Below are positions 23,831 through 35,158 of a DNA stretch of 64,000 nucleotides, piece after piece. The notes beneath the pieces are model-generated. The model was not told the DNA's origin. It worked only from the letters and a program-made list of their open reading frames with translations, and made no database searches. Position 1 is the first letter of the stretch. Each line of letters begins with the position of its first letter. Source of the stretch: Zanthoxylum bungeanum (taxonomy: Eukaryota; Streptophyta; Magnoliopsida; Sapindales; Rutaceae); contig SKCR01034817.1 in assembly GCA_019454045.1 (NCBI GenBank), forward strand, positions 18,717 to 82,716, in the 5' to 3' direction. The position numbers and the translations under genes are program-made.

Positions 23831-24054
23831 GTTTGCGAGCGCATTCACATTTTGAATTCGAGTACGGCATGCAAGTCAAATCAAGCGTCAAATCATTAGT
23901 CACATCAAGCGTCATATCACATGTCACTTTGAGTGATGTGACAATTTGATTGATTGATTGAGTGATTGATGTGGTAGTTGAAAAGCATTTAATAGCTTTT
24001 TGCTTTTTGACTTTTGTTTTTTGAAAGTAAAAAGTATTTGGTATTTGTTTTGGA

Positions 24055-24066
24055 AAATATATAAAC
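24055..24066 (+). promoter_or_regulatory. TATA-like box of the copia C 5' LTR
   Basis: AATATATAAACC lies ~20 bp upstream of a CT-rich initiator-like tract. The same sequence is at ~31544 in the 3' LTR. Confidence 0.55.
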
Positions 24067-24537
24067 CAAATACATTTTATTTTTCTCTCTCTCTCACATT
24101 ACACACGGTTTCTCTCTTCTCTCTCTCTCTCTCTCTCTCTTGGGCTTTGAGCCGTTTCTTCTTCTCTCATTTCTGGTTCTGGCGAACACAAAAGAGAAGC
24201 AAGTGAGACGTTTTTGTGGCAAAAACAAGGTGCTAGCACACAAATGGGTTATTACAAAGGTGATAGGGCAGTGAACACATGAGCATGGAATCGTTTTTTG
24301 GAGCTTGAAGCTTGGAGCTTCAATGGAGGTCATCAATGGCCGAATCTTGGAGGAACAACAAGGACCAAAACCGAGCAGTCCACCAGCCAAGGAAGCCACT
24401 GCCGAGCTTCACCAAGAAGTGTTCTTCATCGCATCGCAAGATCCGGTCGATGTGAGTATGTTTCCGGCCATTCTCATTTGTTGTATTCACTTGTTTTGTG
24501 CTTGATTTGATGATTCTTGGGACCTAATTAGAAAACA

Positions 24538-27051
24538 ATGTATATCTTGAGCTTATATCAAGCATGAAATTTTAGGGTTTAAAATTGGGCAAAATCAATT
24601 TGAGCATGATTTGGTTGAATTGTTGATTGAGTATGCTTGAATGAGGTTGAATTGAAGTTGTGCATGATCATTTCAAGAAAATTGGTTTGGAACAATTTTC
24701 CCCAATTTCTTTGGCTTGGCCGAAAATGGAGGAACCCTAGTTGTCTTGGTAATTTTGTTTTTGATCATTGAATGACTTAAAACAATTGGGGGTAATGTTG
24801 ATTTGAGGTTTAATTGGATTGAATTTTGAATTGGACAAAATTTCCCCAATTTAAAGGCTTGGCCGAATTTAGTGATATAAAAATTCATGGTGATTTTTAT
24901 TTTTTGATTCATTGGATGAGTTGAATTGATTTGGGAAATGATGATTGTGGATTCAATTGGATTGAAACCGAATCGGATTGTAAAAAATCCTAATTGCCGA
25001 GACACTTGAAGCATGTATTGGGTTTGATTTTGATTGAATTGTGTTGGACACTATTTGATGTTAAAGTGCATGATTAATTATGCTAATTGATGTTTTAAAA
25101 ATGTTAATTGGGTAATTAATTGTGTATTACACTTAGGTTAATTAATTGTGAAATTTGGAATTTTATAAGTTAATTAATTGGGCTTGAAATTGGATTTGGG
25201 CCTTATAGGTTGTAATTGGGCTTTTGGGCTTGGTTGTACCAAGTTAGGTTTAGGCCAATTTGGTGGATCCAATTGGGCCCAAACCGCATCCATAAAGTCC
25301 AATTATGACTTAATGGACCTTAATTATTTAATTGGGCCCAATGGGCCAAAATTGATTTCTGGGCTTATGGGGTAAATCCCGGATTGGATTTTGGTTATCG
25401 GTTTGACCCGAGTTGACCAAAAGTCCACGCCTTAAAAAAATTAATTAAAAGCCCATAGGACTTTAATTAAATAAACATTTGATGTTAATAAGGCTTTGAG
25501 ACCCGTAACGATTGAATTTGGAATTTAAGTCGTAAAGGTTCGTTAATAAATTGTAATATTTAATTTGGAATTAAATAGTGAATTAGTATTAAATACAAAT
25601 TGAATTGGATTTAATTTTGTAGTTTAATTTAATTCGAGAATTCGTACTTTGAGTACTTATTTTCGCAAAAACGAGTTTGACTCGAGCAAAATCAAATCGT
25701 TTTTTGAACATTGGATGATCACTAATTATCAGATTAATTAATTGGATTAGATTGATTGATAACATGCTTGTGTGAATACATGGTTGCGATGCATGAATAA
25801 TGTATATCGGATGGATATTAGATGGGTGGGGCAATTTTAGAAATTGTAATAAATTTGATTTATTAATTGGACCTGCATGTCCAGCCTTATCACCTCCTTA
25901 TTCTATGTATTCTCTTCTCACCTATTCCCCTCAATGTAAATGAGGTTTCTTTAGAAGTGTAGTGTAACGGGTAGAAGTAAATACATGTGCTAGCGGAGAG
26001 AGAAAGAGAGATTGATCTAGGATCAATATGTAAAGTATCCATCCGCATATCATTATTATTTTATCATATGCGCTTTATTATGTTTAGAATGCATTTTTGA
26101 GGGTGTTGATGAAGGACATGATAACCTTAACAGATAATAAATTGGTTGCCAATTTGCACTCGAAAAACCCTCGCTAAATATTAAGCATTTTTCCTTCTAT
26201 TGAGTGATTCTTACTCAAGATCTAAGACGGCATTGGTTTGTTGGCCAAAGTCAGGCCTTTGTCCGTCGAGGATGTGTTTGAATCACGAAGGCTTTTTTCC
26301 ATATCGGTGTCTTGTCCAAGTTGTGGTTTGTTGGCCAAAGTCAAGACCACTTCTTGTCCATCGACATTGATTACGAAGCTTTCCACGGTCAATGGGTCGC
26401 GCTTAACTGGGATCACTAAGTTTGTTGTGCCAAAGCCAAGGCTTAGTTGATTCAGAGGAAAAAGGTTAGGTAATATATTGGATATATTGGCATATATAAG
26501 ATATTTGTTTCGGACTTGGATGTCCCCCTACCGGATCTAGGAATTGGATTGGATCCAATCAATCTTAGAGATCTACTTAGTTAATTATCATACAATTTGT
26601 TGGCCAAAGTCAAGATTGTGTGATATTTAACGGGATCCTAGCCCACTAGGAAACACAGTTTCCCGAGTACTCGACAGAGGGTTAGAGGCTCGCCGAAAAT
26701 TAGTGGGAGGAAAGAATTGAATTTGCAATATTCGTTTAATTACTTGCCATACGCGCTCATTCAAATTATTTCGTCGTTAAATTAAATGTTAGTTTGACTA
26801 ATATTTAAAATTGTTGTTTTAATAAACAGTTGGACTGTATTATAGTTGATTATATAATTGGATTATAGTAATCAATATATTTGAATTAATTAATTTTAAT
26901 TTATAGTTGATTTTATAGTTGGACTATAGTAATCAATATAATTGAGGTTAATTAATTTAAATTATATTTGATTGTATAGTTGGACTATAATAATCATTAT
27001 AATATATAGTACCACAAATCGTTGATTAAATAGTTGGACTATTAGAATCAA
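24538..27051 (+). other. Copia C leader with degenerate primer site
   Basis: ATGTATATCTTGAGC (24538-24552) stands where ATGGTATCAGAGCC is expected. The remaining 2.5 kb is non-coding and includes TTGTTGGCCAAAGTCA motifs at ~26237, 26327 and 26597 (variant ~26425) and an A/T tandem repeat at 26815-27045. Confidence 0.7.
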
Positions 27052-29934
27052 GATATAAATGAAAGATTAATGTTTAAAACATATCCTGGGGTGAAAATGT
27101 ATTTAAACGACTTTAATTTTCAAATTGGGAATAAATTTTAGGATGGTCTTGGAAAAATAATAAGTTATTTTATTTGATAAAATAATATATTAGGACTAAG
27201 CCTGGAGTTAAGCAAATAAGTGGAACATGATATTTGGAATATTCATGTAATGATAACTTTAGTGCTTAATCCATTATATTTGTCATAGACTCCTTAATTT
27301 CTTTATCAGAACTAAGGATTAGATTCTTAAGTATGATATTGAAATTGAAGAATATTCATAAATCTATGTTTAGATTTTAGAAGTACTTTTATTGCAATAG
27401 TAAACTCTTAGAGAGTTAATGGCTATACTCAAGGAGACAAAGCCAAAGTTTGCAATAAAGCAAGTAGCGTAAGGCGCATCTTACTTCGATATTCCAAAAG
27501 GCCAAGGCTTGGCCAAAGGCTTATGGAATGTGAAAATGGCAAAGGCAATATCATTATAATCTTCTCGGAAGATAAAAGGACATATCCCAAGAAGGAACTG
27601 AAGACGAGCAAGGCTCTGACTTCAAATATGTTTGTCATATATATGTTCACAACTAGTATTAAAATTGGATTTTAGATACTTAGTGTGGTGCATAAATATG
27701 TACTGATGATCAGAATCTGCTATGAGCAGGATACTGACTTCTATTGAGATTAATCTGCGGATTGGAAATGGGTCGACAGTCCCTATTTTAACCGTAGATA
27801 CCTAAGTTTAGGAACTACCCTTTGGGTATGTACGTAAATTAGGAAACTGTTATAATGTAATTAGTTTGACTAGAAACATTATCTCTATATCAGTGTATAA
27901 TCCGTTGCGGATATACCTTTATTTTCTATAACACTAAAGTGTTTTTTATTATATAAAGATGATATTGAGATAAACATATTAGATGTGAACAACAGATTTT
28001 ATATTTAGAATATAAATAAATCTCACACGTATAACATGACAAACAAATAGCTCAAATTGATTTGATCATGATGAAACTTGTATGTGGCATTGTTGTCTGG
28101 GACACAAATTAAACAAGACTCGTATATCCACACTTTTGAAGAGTGGGTACTAGGACTAATTTGATTCTATTCAAATAAAGTCTACGAATCTAGTTTATTG
28201 GGCAAAGTGCTAAAACACTATTTACTTGGTAAAAGTGTCAGTGCCATCGATCTGTTAGCCCTAGTTCATAGTGAAGCAAGTGGGCCCATGTCTAGCTAGG
28301 CTAGATTGTGGATATGAATATTTCGTGACCTTTCGGATGTGGCATCGCGTATGGTTACGTGTTTCTTTCGAAACACAATCGGAAACTTTCACAGTTTCGA
28401 CACGAAATAGACAAACAGATCGGCTAAAGTATTAAATATAAACAGGAAAGAAACCAGGTTTCTCATTCCTGAATATTTGGGTATGCTAGGCATATGTTTG
28501 GTTGACACCAAACTAAAACCCAAATCGGATAAGTGCCAATTGTAGGTTATCCTAGGGATACCATAAGTATTGTACTTATACAACTCACGAGAGAACAATT
28601 AGATTGTTGCTCACCATGCGATTTTCCTAAGAGGAATACCGATATGCAGTGGTAAGTGGGAGGATAGTAAAACTCGATGAAAATCAGAGTAATACTATTC
28701 CTGGCACCGAGTCCTAATGGAACACAAATAGTTCATCAAGGATGAAACTATTCCAATAATCTTCGAATACACAAGAACCACGTATGTCAGAGAGTCAGAA
28801 AACAACCTGGGGTATGGGTTTCTGATCTTACCTCATAAATATGTCTATCTTATTGAGGAATATCAACTGACTACGTATGAGGAAGTGATACAAGGTATCG
28901 ACTCCCTATTATGGCAAAGTGCCATAAAATCCGAAGTGGATTCCATGTATACCAACTATGTTTAGACACTAGTTGATGTACCGCAAGACATTGTGCTTAT
29001 TGGTACTAAATAAGTCTTCAAGGAAGACATACATTGATGGCAACATACCATCATACTAAGTTAGGCTTGTAGCGAAAAGGTAGAGTTATCAACATTGTGT
29101 TGATTACGACGAAACCTTTTACCTGTTGCCACAGCAAATCCATTTCGACAATGCTTGCTGATGCTGCATGTTTCATTCATGAAATGTGGCAGCTGAATGC
29201 CAAAAACGCTTTCCTTAACGGAAACCTTTTGGAGGATGTTTACACATCCTGACAGTTTTGTCGAACCATAACAAGCAAACTAGGTTTGCAGGTTATTCGA
29301 TCTATGTTTGGATTGAAGCAAGCATTAGGTTATTGGAATTATCGTTTTGATGTAATCATAATGGTGTATGATTTAATTCAAAATGAAAATAATTATTGTG
29401 TAGATAAGGAGTGGTTAGTGGGAGTGCACTGATAGTGAATGTCCTGAGTAATGATGATATATCATTTCTTGGAAATGATATTCCCATAAAATAATCAGGT
29501 GAAAGCTTGGCTTTTATGATAACGACTATAAGTCGCAACAACGGTACTATACAATAGTATAATGGAACAGTGAGCTGGAAATCTTCCAAGCAAGATACTG
29601 TTACCGAATAAACAACAAATGCGGGTTATTGCTGCAGCTGAGGCAGCAATAGAAGCCATTTGGGTCGATAACAAATCTAATTAGATTAGATACAGTTCTA
29701 TTAGCAGCTGAGCTAGGCGTCAGCACATGCTAAAGAATTAATGGTCTCATCAACGATCCAGATAAATACTTCGATATTCATCTGATTTATTCGGATCATA
29801 CATCGTGGCGATGTGATGATCGAATAAATCGCATCAGATGATATTCATACAAATCCGCTGATGAAAACCTTTCCTAGCAGTTTGAGCCAACCGTACATGG
29901 TTCGGGTGTCAGACACTCGAGTGACTGGCTATAG
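27052..29934 (+). pseudogene. Copia C gag-pol, heavily degraded
   Basis: Recognisable pieces in order: gag basic region (~27480-27540), protease/integrase leader (~27640-28060), integrase zinc region (~28080-28210), core remnants to ~28440, a VGYPRDT-type stretch (~28540), NEMDSMYTN-type (~28930), RT start (~29140-29290), a NDDISFLGND-type active-site region (~29440) and an RNase H end (~29570-29930). Many frameshifts and deletions exist. Much of the integrase core and the second half of RT are missing. No protein can be made. Confidence 0.75.
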
Positions 29935-29937
29935 GCC

Positions 29938-29948
29938 AAGTGGGAGAT
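29938..29948 (+). other. Copia C polypurine tract
   Basis: AAGTGGGAGAT lies immediately before the 3' LTR start TGTTGGAC at 29949. Confidence 0.85.
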
Positions 29949-32016
29949 TGTTGGACAATTATGACCCATAGCGTCACTATTTGTACAAATCACGGTGTTG
30001 TTGTACAAATTAAATATGTGACAAAGGAGATTGCACTCTTATCATTTGTGATTAGATCACCAAGATATATAAATGATAGGGGTCCCTGTGATTTGTTCCT
30101 GGACTGAGAATGATATGAGACAGTATCAGTCCACGAAGGATAAATCATTAAATATCCCTAGTCAGAGTATTATCGAGATTGGACATCGATAAATACGTAA
30201 AAGACTAGTATTACACTTGTGCGCGTTGTGAGGGCACGACGGAATAGTTCTCATATATTTGGGTATAGGATACTCACGCAAGTGTAATAGGAGGTTGTGT
30301 TTTACCGATGGTACGGGAAACAGCTTCGCTCTGGATAGACCCCAACGGAATCCCATTGGTAGTATGACTATGTGTCTATGGGAGTCTGCAATCAGGGTAG
30401 GTGTATTTGGTCTTAACTTGAGACTTGCACCGCTAATACTTGCGACAATCAATATACTTTGGTTGCGGTCGTCCAGGACTTTAACAGTTTCTGTGTACGC
30501 CAATGCTGGGTATATTGAGAATCGCAGTGTATTGGGTGGGATGTTAAGACGGAAGTATCACTCCAGTCATATGAAGATGATGGTCACATAAGATACGGAA
30601 CTCGTTCTCTTAAATGCTCAAGCTATCGGGATATTATGACTAGTTCATGTATATCCGATTATAGATACTAGTTGCCAGACATATGATATGTGCTTCGTAC
30701 GGGGCAGACACAATTCCAGCCCCAAGCCTAGCACGTGGACATCCGATACTGGATCGACATACACAATACTACGGTATACTACGCTTGATATAGATCGCTT
30801 ATTCCTGTAAGCATGATTCTGGAGAATTGGGTAGGCATGGCACTTTGCTAGAAGCCAACATTTTCTTGTAAATCGATACAAACGTAGTACTAGGTACTAC
30901 GTGTTCCGATAGTCCGAGGACCGTATTACTGCCAACATATCCGGGGATCTCATGGGTCGCTTCCTGAGATTCACCGATGACGTATGACTCGCACTTAATT
31001 AATCTGGGATTAATTTGATGAGAGAGAAAATTACTATGGGATTAATTACGGAGATATTTTATCTGGGATAAAATATTAATTAAAGAGAGAGAACGATTAA
31101 TTTGGAATTATCGATATATAAAATAATATATTGATATATTATACGAAATTGGATTTCGACGCGGAATTAAAATTATATTTTAATTCGGGTGAACGAATTA
31201 ATTTAGAATTAATTCGTTAGCGACGTGAATAATGATTTTGCTAGGCGTAATCGTTTAATTGCGTCGCAACAGAAAATTCGTTAATTTGGAATTAGCGAAC
31301 CCGAGCCCGGGATTGTTTACGAGCGCATTCGCATTTCGAATTCAAGTACGGCACGCAAGTCAAATCAAGCGTCAAATCATTAGTCACATCAAGCGTCAAA
31401 TCACATGTCACTTTGAGTGATGTGACAATTTGATTTATTGATTGAGTGATTGATGTGGTAGTTGAAAAGCATTTAATAGCTTTTTGCTTTTTGACTTTTG
31501 TTTTTTGAAAAGTAAAAAGTATTTGGTATTTGTTTTGGAAAATATATAAACCAAATACATTTTATTTTTCTCTCTCTCTCACATTACACACGGTTTCTCT
31601 GTTTTCCCTCTCTTCTCTCACTCGGCTTTGAGCCGTTTCTTCTTCTCCATTTCTGGTTCTGCCGAACACAAAAGAGAAGCAAGTGAGACGTTTTTGTGGC
31701 AAAAACAAGGTGCTAGCACACAAATGGGTTAATACAAAGGTGATAGGGCAGTGAACACATGAGCATGGAATCGTTTTTTGGAGCTTGAAGCTTGGAGCTT
31801 CAATGGAGGTCATCAATGGCCGAATCTTAGAGGAACAACAAGGACCAAAACCGAGTAGTCCACCAGCCAAGGAAGCCACTGCCGAGCTTCACCAAGAAGT
31901 GTTCTTCATCGCATCGCAAGATCCGGTCGATGTGAGTATGTTTCCGCCATTCTCTGTTGTTGTATTCACTTGTTTTGTGCTTGATTTGATGATTCTTGGG
32001 ACCTAATTAGAAACCA
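29949..32016 (+). repeat. Copia C 3' LTR
   Basis: Direct repeat of 22462-24537 with scattered differences, including a shorter CT tract near 31600. Confidence 0.88.
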
Positions 32017-32786
32017 AAACCCGGTGGTGTAAAAATAAAACCGACCATAAGGCGATATAAAGATAAAACGACCATAAAGGCGGTATAAAGATTGTAAATA
32101 ATTAATCTAGAATTAAATCAAGTTTTAATCATTAGATTTCAATTTATTTATTATAATAAAAGAGAGTTTAATCTATGTTCTTATTATAAAATCTTCACCC
32201 TTACTCCAGCATAAAAGAAATTAGCTACTCATTTTGTAATAAAACATACTTATATTATTGAAAGAAAAAGACATTACAAAAAGCTTTAAGTAAATAAACA
32301 AACAAGACACTCTCTCCCCAAGAATTACAGAGATCGGAATCATAAAGAAAGTATGAAAATTTCTAATGTCAGACGCTTCTTTTTATAGGCAAATTCGCCG
32401 CCCAGACCAGCGAATGCATGTTGTGGACATGTGTCAAATAATGGTGAAGCCACGTTGGGGACACATGTCAGAGAATGGTGAAGCCACGTTGGGGACACGT
32501 GTCACGACGTAAAGGTTCCACTTGTCACGACGTGCTTGCATATTTTACGACATGCTTGCCGATTTTATGACGTGCTTGCAGAATATTTTTTTCCCGTCTG
32601 ATTTGTCCCGTCGAGCTTCCGAGCAGTATTTTTCCTGACAAAAACATAAAATAACACAGTAAAAGCACTCAAAGCATAACTTTAAAATATTTACATAAAT
32701 GTGTCAATTTAAGGGGATTAGTGAAACTAAAAGTGTAAAATGATTAACTTATCGTCTAATAAATATGCATTTTTTAGTATTCATCA
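32017..32786 (-). repeat. Athila-like 3' LTR, second part
   Basis: Continues the LTR after the copia C insertion and matches 51870-52597. It ends ATTCATCA at 32786 (TGATGAAT on the coding strand). It contains the promoter region equivalent to 52221-52335. Confidence 0.85.
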
Positions 32787-32800
32787 CACCCCCAACCAGC
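32787..32800 (-). other. Athila-like polypurine tract
   Basis: GCTGGTTGGGGGTG on the minus strand directly precedes the 3' LTR start. Confidence 0.75.
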
Positions 32801-33044
32801 TTATTACTAGTCCATAGTAAGAAAAATTCTTATCTAAGTCAATAATTGTTTTTTTTTTCTGAATGATCAAATAAATGACTTCTCCTGTACTTTTTTTTAT
32901 CATTCTTCAATATACTCATAAAACAATGTATTAATCAATATATTGTGCCGACAATATCACAGGTATTTATTGAAAAGAGAGTAATATTTTTTTCCTAAGA
33001 TTATATTAGATTTTACACACTTTTTTTGGCAGTGAAAGTTTATT
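32801..33044 (-). other. Athila-like 3' UTR, A/T-rich
   Basis: Non-coding sequence between the polypurine tract and the tandem repeats. No recognisable feature. Confidence 0.4.
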
Positions 33045-33540
33045 TATAAACATATCTTCAATCCATGTATCGAACTTTGGGCCAATGACTCCCAAATCAG
33101 TTGGTTTTAGGGCACTAGGTGTTAAGACACCCCTACAGGCTTAATTTCTCGGATATCAGATAAATAGTGTCTAAAACATATCTTCAATCCATGTTTGGGC
33201 CAGTGACTCCCTAACCAGTTGGTTTTAGGGCACTAGGTGTTAAGACACTCCTACGGGCTTAATTGCTCGGATCTCTGATAAACATTGTCTAAAATATATC
33301 TTCAATCCATATATCGATCTTTGGGCCATTGACTCCCAAACCAGTTGGTTTTAGGGCACTAGGTGTTAAGACACCCCTACAGGTTTAATTACTCGGATCT
33401 CAGATAAACAGTGTCTAATTTCCTTAAGCTTTCTTTTTAACCTTGTAACGAGCTTTGGGCCAGTAATTCCCAGACCAGTTGGTCTTAGGGTACTAAGTGT
33501 TAAAACACCCATTCAGACTTAATTGCTCGGGTTAGAAAGG
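33045..33540. repeat. Four tandem ~115-128 bp repeats in the Athila-like 3' UTR
   Basis: Each unit carries CTTTGGGCC, then GACTCCC.AA.CAGTTGG, then TTTAGGGCACTAGGTGTTAA and TTAATT.CTCGGAT. Units start near 33050, 33176, 33294 and 33412. The last is the most diverged. Confidence 0.85.
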
Positions 33541-34017
33541 CTACGAAACGAACTTTATTCAAACTTCTTTTTTTTTTCTTTTTCATTTTTGCAAAATAAG
33601 AAATTTCACTGCTTTTAGGTGTTACCACCATCAAATTAGAGAACTGAATATTACAAAATTTTCACTTACCACCTATGGTCATATGTTACCATATTGTTGA
33701 TAATATCAGCGAGACGAGCATATAAAGATCAAATTTAATCAATGTTATGGAGAATTCACAAATTTAAATGATTCAAAAAAGAAAGGAACGATAAATAACT
33801 TGTTACGAATTATATTGAGATGCGTCTCAGGAGTGAAAACTCCTTACACAGCCACCTCTGAACAACAATTCCACTTGGTTTAGAAAACAAATTTGTTGTT
33901 AGTTGTGTGTGTATATATATGGATATATATTTTTACACACAAAATAACAACACAATAAAAACTAACATCAATGAAATAGACATAAACATGAAAATTATTT
34001 ATTTCCTAAATTATCTC
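33541..34017. other. Non-coding 3' UTR sequence
   Basis: A/T-rich sequence between the tandem repeats and the conserved G-rich motif. A 62-codon + strand frame here is Asn/Ile/Lys-rich and looks like chance. Confidence 0.4.
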
Positions 34018-34053
34018 AATCCCCCCAACCAAAACGAGACATGTCCCCAATGT
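34018..34053 (-). other. Conserved post-pol gypsy motif (ACATTGGGGAC...TTGGGGGG)
   Basis: On the minus strand, ACATTGGGGACATGT is followed by a G-rich TTGGTTGGGGGG. Many plant gypsy elements carry an ACATTGAGGACAATGT...TTTGGGGG sequence after their last ORF. Its place here, downstream of the LOG gene, supports that gene lying inside the element's normal body. Confidence 0.55.
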
Positions 34054-34181
34054 TTAAAGAAAGAAAGAAAGAGTTTAGAAGATATCACCTGGTAATTTTG
34101 AAATTGACAGTCATAACTAAAGATTACAGATTAAGGTCCAGGTTTACTTTGCGTTTTTGCCACGATCGTTACCAGACCAGT

Positions 34182-34775
34182 TCAACTTGGAAAGAATATG
34201 GTCGATTTTGATTCATAAGCTAAAAGTTGGTCAATTAAATCATCAGCTGTTCGTGCAGTTAGGAAGATATCTCCTACCGGTTTTGAAATAAACCCATTTC
34301 TTTTAACATCTTCAAGAAATACAAAAAGAAAATCGAAAAATCCATTAACATTAAATAGCCCAATAGGTTTTTGGTGAATATTCAAGTTTGCCCATGACAC
34401 AACAGTGAATATTTCTTCCAACGTTCGGAGCCCACCTGGTAAAACAATGAAAGCATCAGCATGATTGATCATTTCAGTGAGTCTTTCAGACATACCTGGG
34501 ACAATACATTCTTCTCCATTTGATTTTCCGATGATGTGGCTTTCTGTTAAAGGTTTTGGGATGGTTCCCAAAACTTGACTTCCACCTTCATGTACAACTT
34601 TTGAAATACACCACATCAATCCAAGATTGCCACCGCCATATACTAAGTGCATATTTCTATTTGCCATAACTCTACCCAATTCTCGTGCTCCCTCAACAAA
34701 TTCTGGTTTAGTTCCGGAGCTAGTTCTACAAAATACACAGATATTAGTGAATCGTCGTTTTGAAGTTGTCTCCAT
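34182..34775 (-). CDS. LOG: LOG-family cytokinin riboside 5'-monophosphate phosphoribohydrolase, carried by the retrotransposon
   Basis: This 197-codon ORF is intact and single-exon. LOG enzymes release active cytokinin base from its nucleotide and act as cytosolic/nuclear homodimers with a Rossmann-like fold (often mislabelled lysine decarboxylase). In order: ICVFCRTSSG (12-21), YGGGNLGLM (46-54), VLGTIPKPL (68-76), SERLTEM (96-102) with Arg98, and LPGGLRTLEE (112-121) with Glu121, then HQKPIGLFNVNGF. Arg98 and the PGG-TLEE glutamate match the catalytic pair. Three conserved glycines are changed: FCG to FCR (17), GLMG to GLMW (55) and PGGxGT to PGGLRT (117). Length is near normal (plant LOGs ~210-230). 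An in-frame TAG at 34794-34796 fixes the ATG. It lies between pol and the 3' LTR of the Athila-like element, same strand. Lack of introns suggests capture as cDNA. Catalytic activity is doubtful. Confidence 0.9.
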   Translation of the reverse strand: METTSKRRFTNICVFCRTSSGTKPEFVEGARELGRVMANRNMHLVYGGGNLGLMWCISKVVHEGGSQVLGTIPKPLTESHIIGKSNGEECIVPGMSERLTEMINHADAFIVLPGGLRTLEEIFTVVSWANLNIHQKPIGLFNVNGFFDFLFVFLEDVKRNGFISKPVGDIFLTARTADDLIDQLLAYESKSTIFFPS

Positions 34776-34828
34776 TTGTGCTGCCTCTCTTAGCTAGATG
34801 TGTTGAGGAAATGGAAATGACGAGATGA

Positions 34829-34836
34829 ATTTATAG
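34829..34836 (-). promoter_or_regulatory. TATA-like box upstream of the LOG gene
   Basis: CTATAAAT on the minus strand, ~54 bp upstream of the LOG ATG, followed by a C/T/A-rich leader (CATTTCCATTTCCTCAACAC). It could be a promoter captured with the gene or chance in A/T-rich DNA. Confidence 0.4.
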
Positions 34837-35158
34837 ATCCTGAAAAGGGTGAGTGAGAAATGCACTAATATCTGCAAAATGACAACTATCAGAAAAATAG
34901 ATCGTGAACAAAAAATGTTAGATACTGTCGGTAAAAAGTAAAGGAAAATAATAATTTAAAGTAAAGAAAATCAATGTAATAATATGTACTGGTAGTTGTG
35001 ATTGTGGCTCACATTTTCCTCTGGTTTTACGTCAGTAACGGCCTTGAACGCCCTCTATGGGTCAGGGATAGGCTTCCATCCAATTTTCTTATAAATTGAC
35101 AAACATGGTCTTTTAAAGTCAGATTCCCGAGACTGTATGGTTGTCTTTCTTTATGAAA
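34837..35158 (-). other. Spacer between the unknown ORF and the LOG gene
   Basis: No supported coding frame. It may include captured upstream sequence of the LOG gene; the capture boundary cannot be placed by eye. Confidence 0.4.

Larger units (their letters stand above)
22462..24537 (+). repeat. Copia C 5' LTR
   Basis: TGTTGGACAATTATGACC start, GAAAACA end, 2.08 kb. It holds the near-palindrome array (23515-23830), a TATA-like AATATATAAACC (~24055-24066) and a CT-rich tract (24083-24142). Confidence 0.9.
22462..32016 (+). mobile_element. Copia C, degraded full-length copia retrotransposon
   Basis: Two direct LTRs (22462-24537 and 29949-32016), a degenerate primer site, a long leader, a heavily decayed gag-pol and a polypurine tract, all + strand. 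It is inserted in the minisatellite of the Athila-like 3' LTR. The flanks (ATGTG on the left, GGTGGTGT on the right) are too degenerate to give a clean TSD, so the right boundary is uncertain by about 10 bp. Confidence 0.85.

Noticed and set aside
33907..34095. 62-codon Asn/Ile/Lys-rich frame
   Set aside because: Composition follows the local A/T richness and it overlaps the conserved non-coding post-pol motif.
34182..34775. Lysine decarboxylase label for the LOG ORF
   Set aside because: PGG-TLEE proteins were historically called lysine decarboxylases. The motifs and size are those of the LOG phosphoribohydrolase family.
34182..34775. LOG as an ordinary host gene lying between transposons
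   Set aside because: It is flanked on both sides by parts of one gypsy element with matching TACAT duplications, pol upstream and a polypurine tract downstream on the same strand, and it has no introns.
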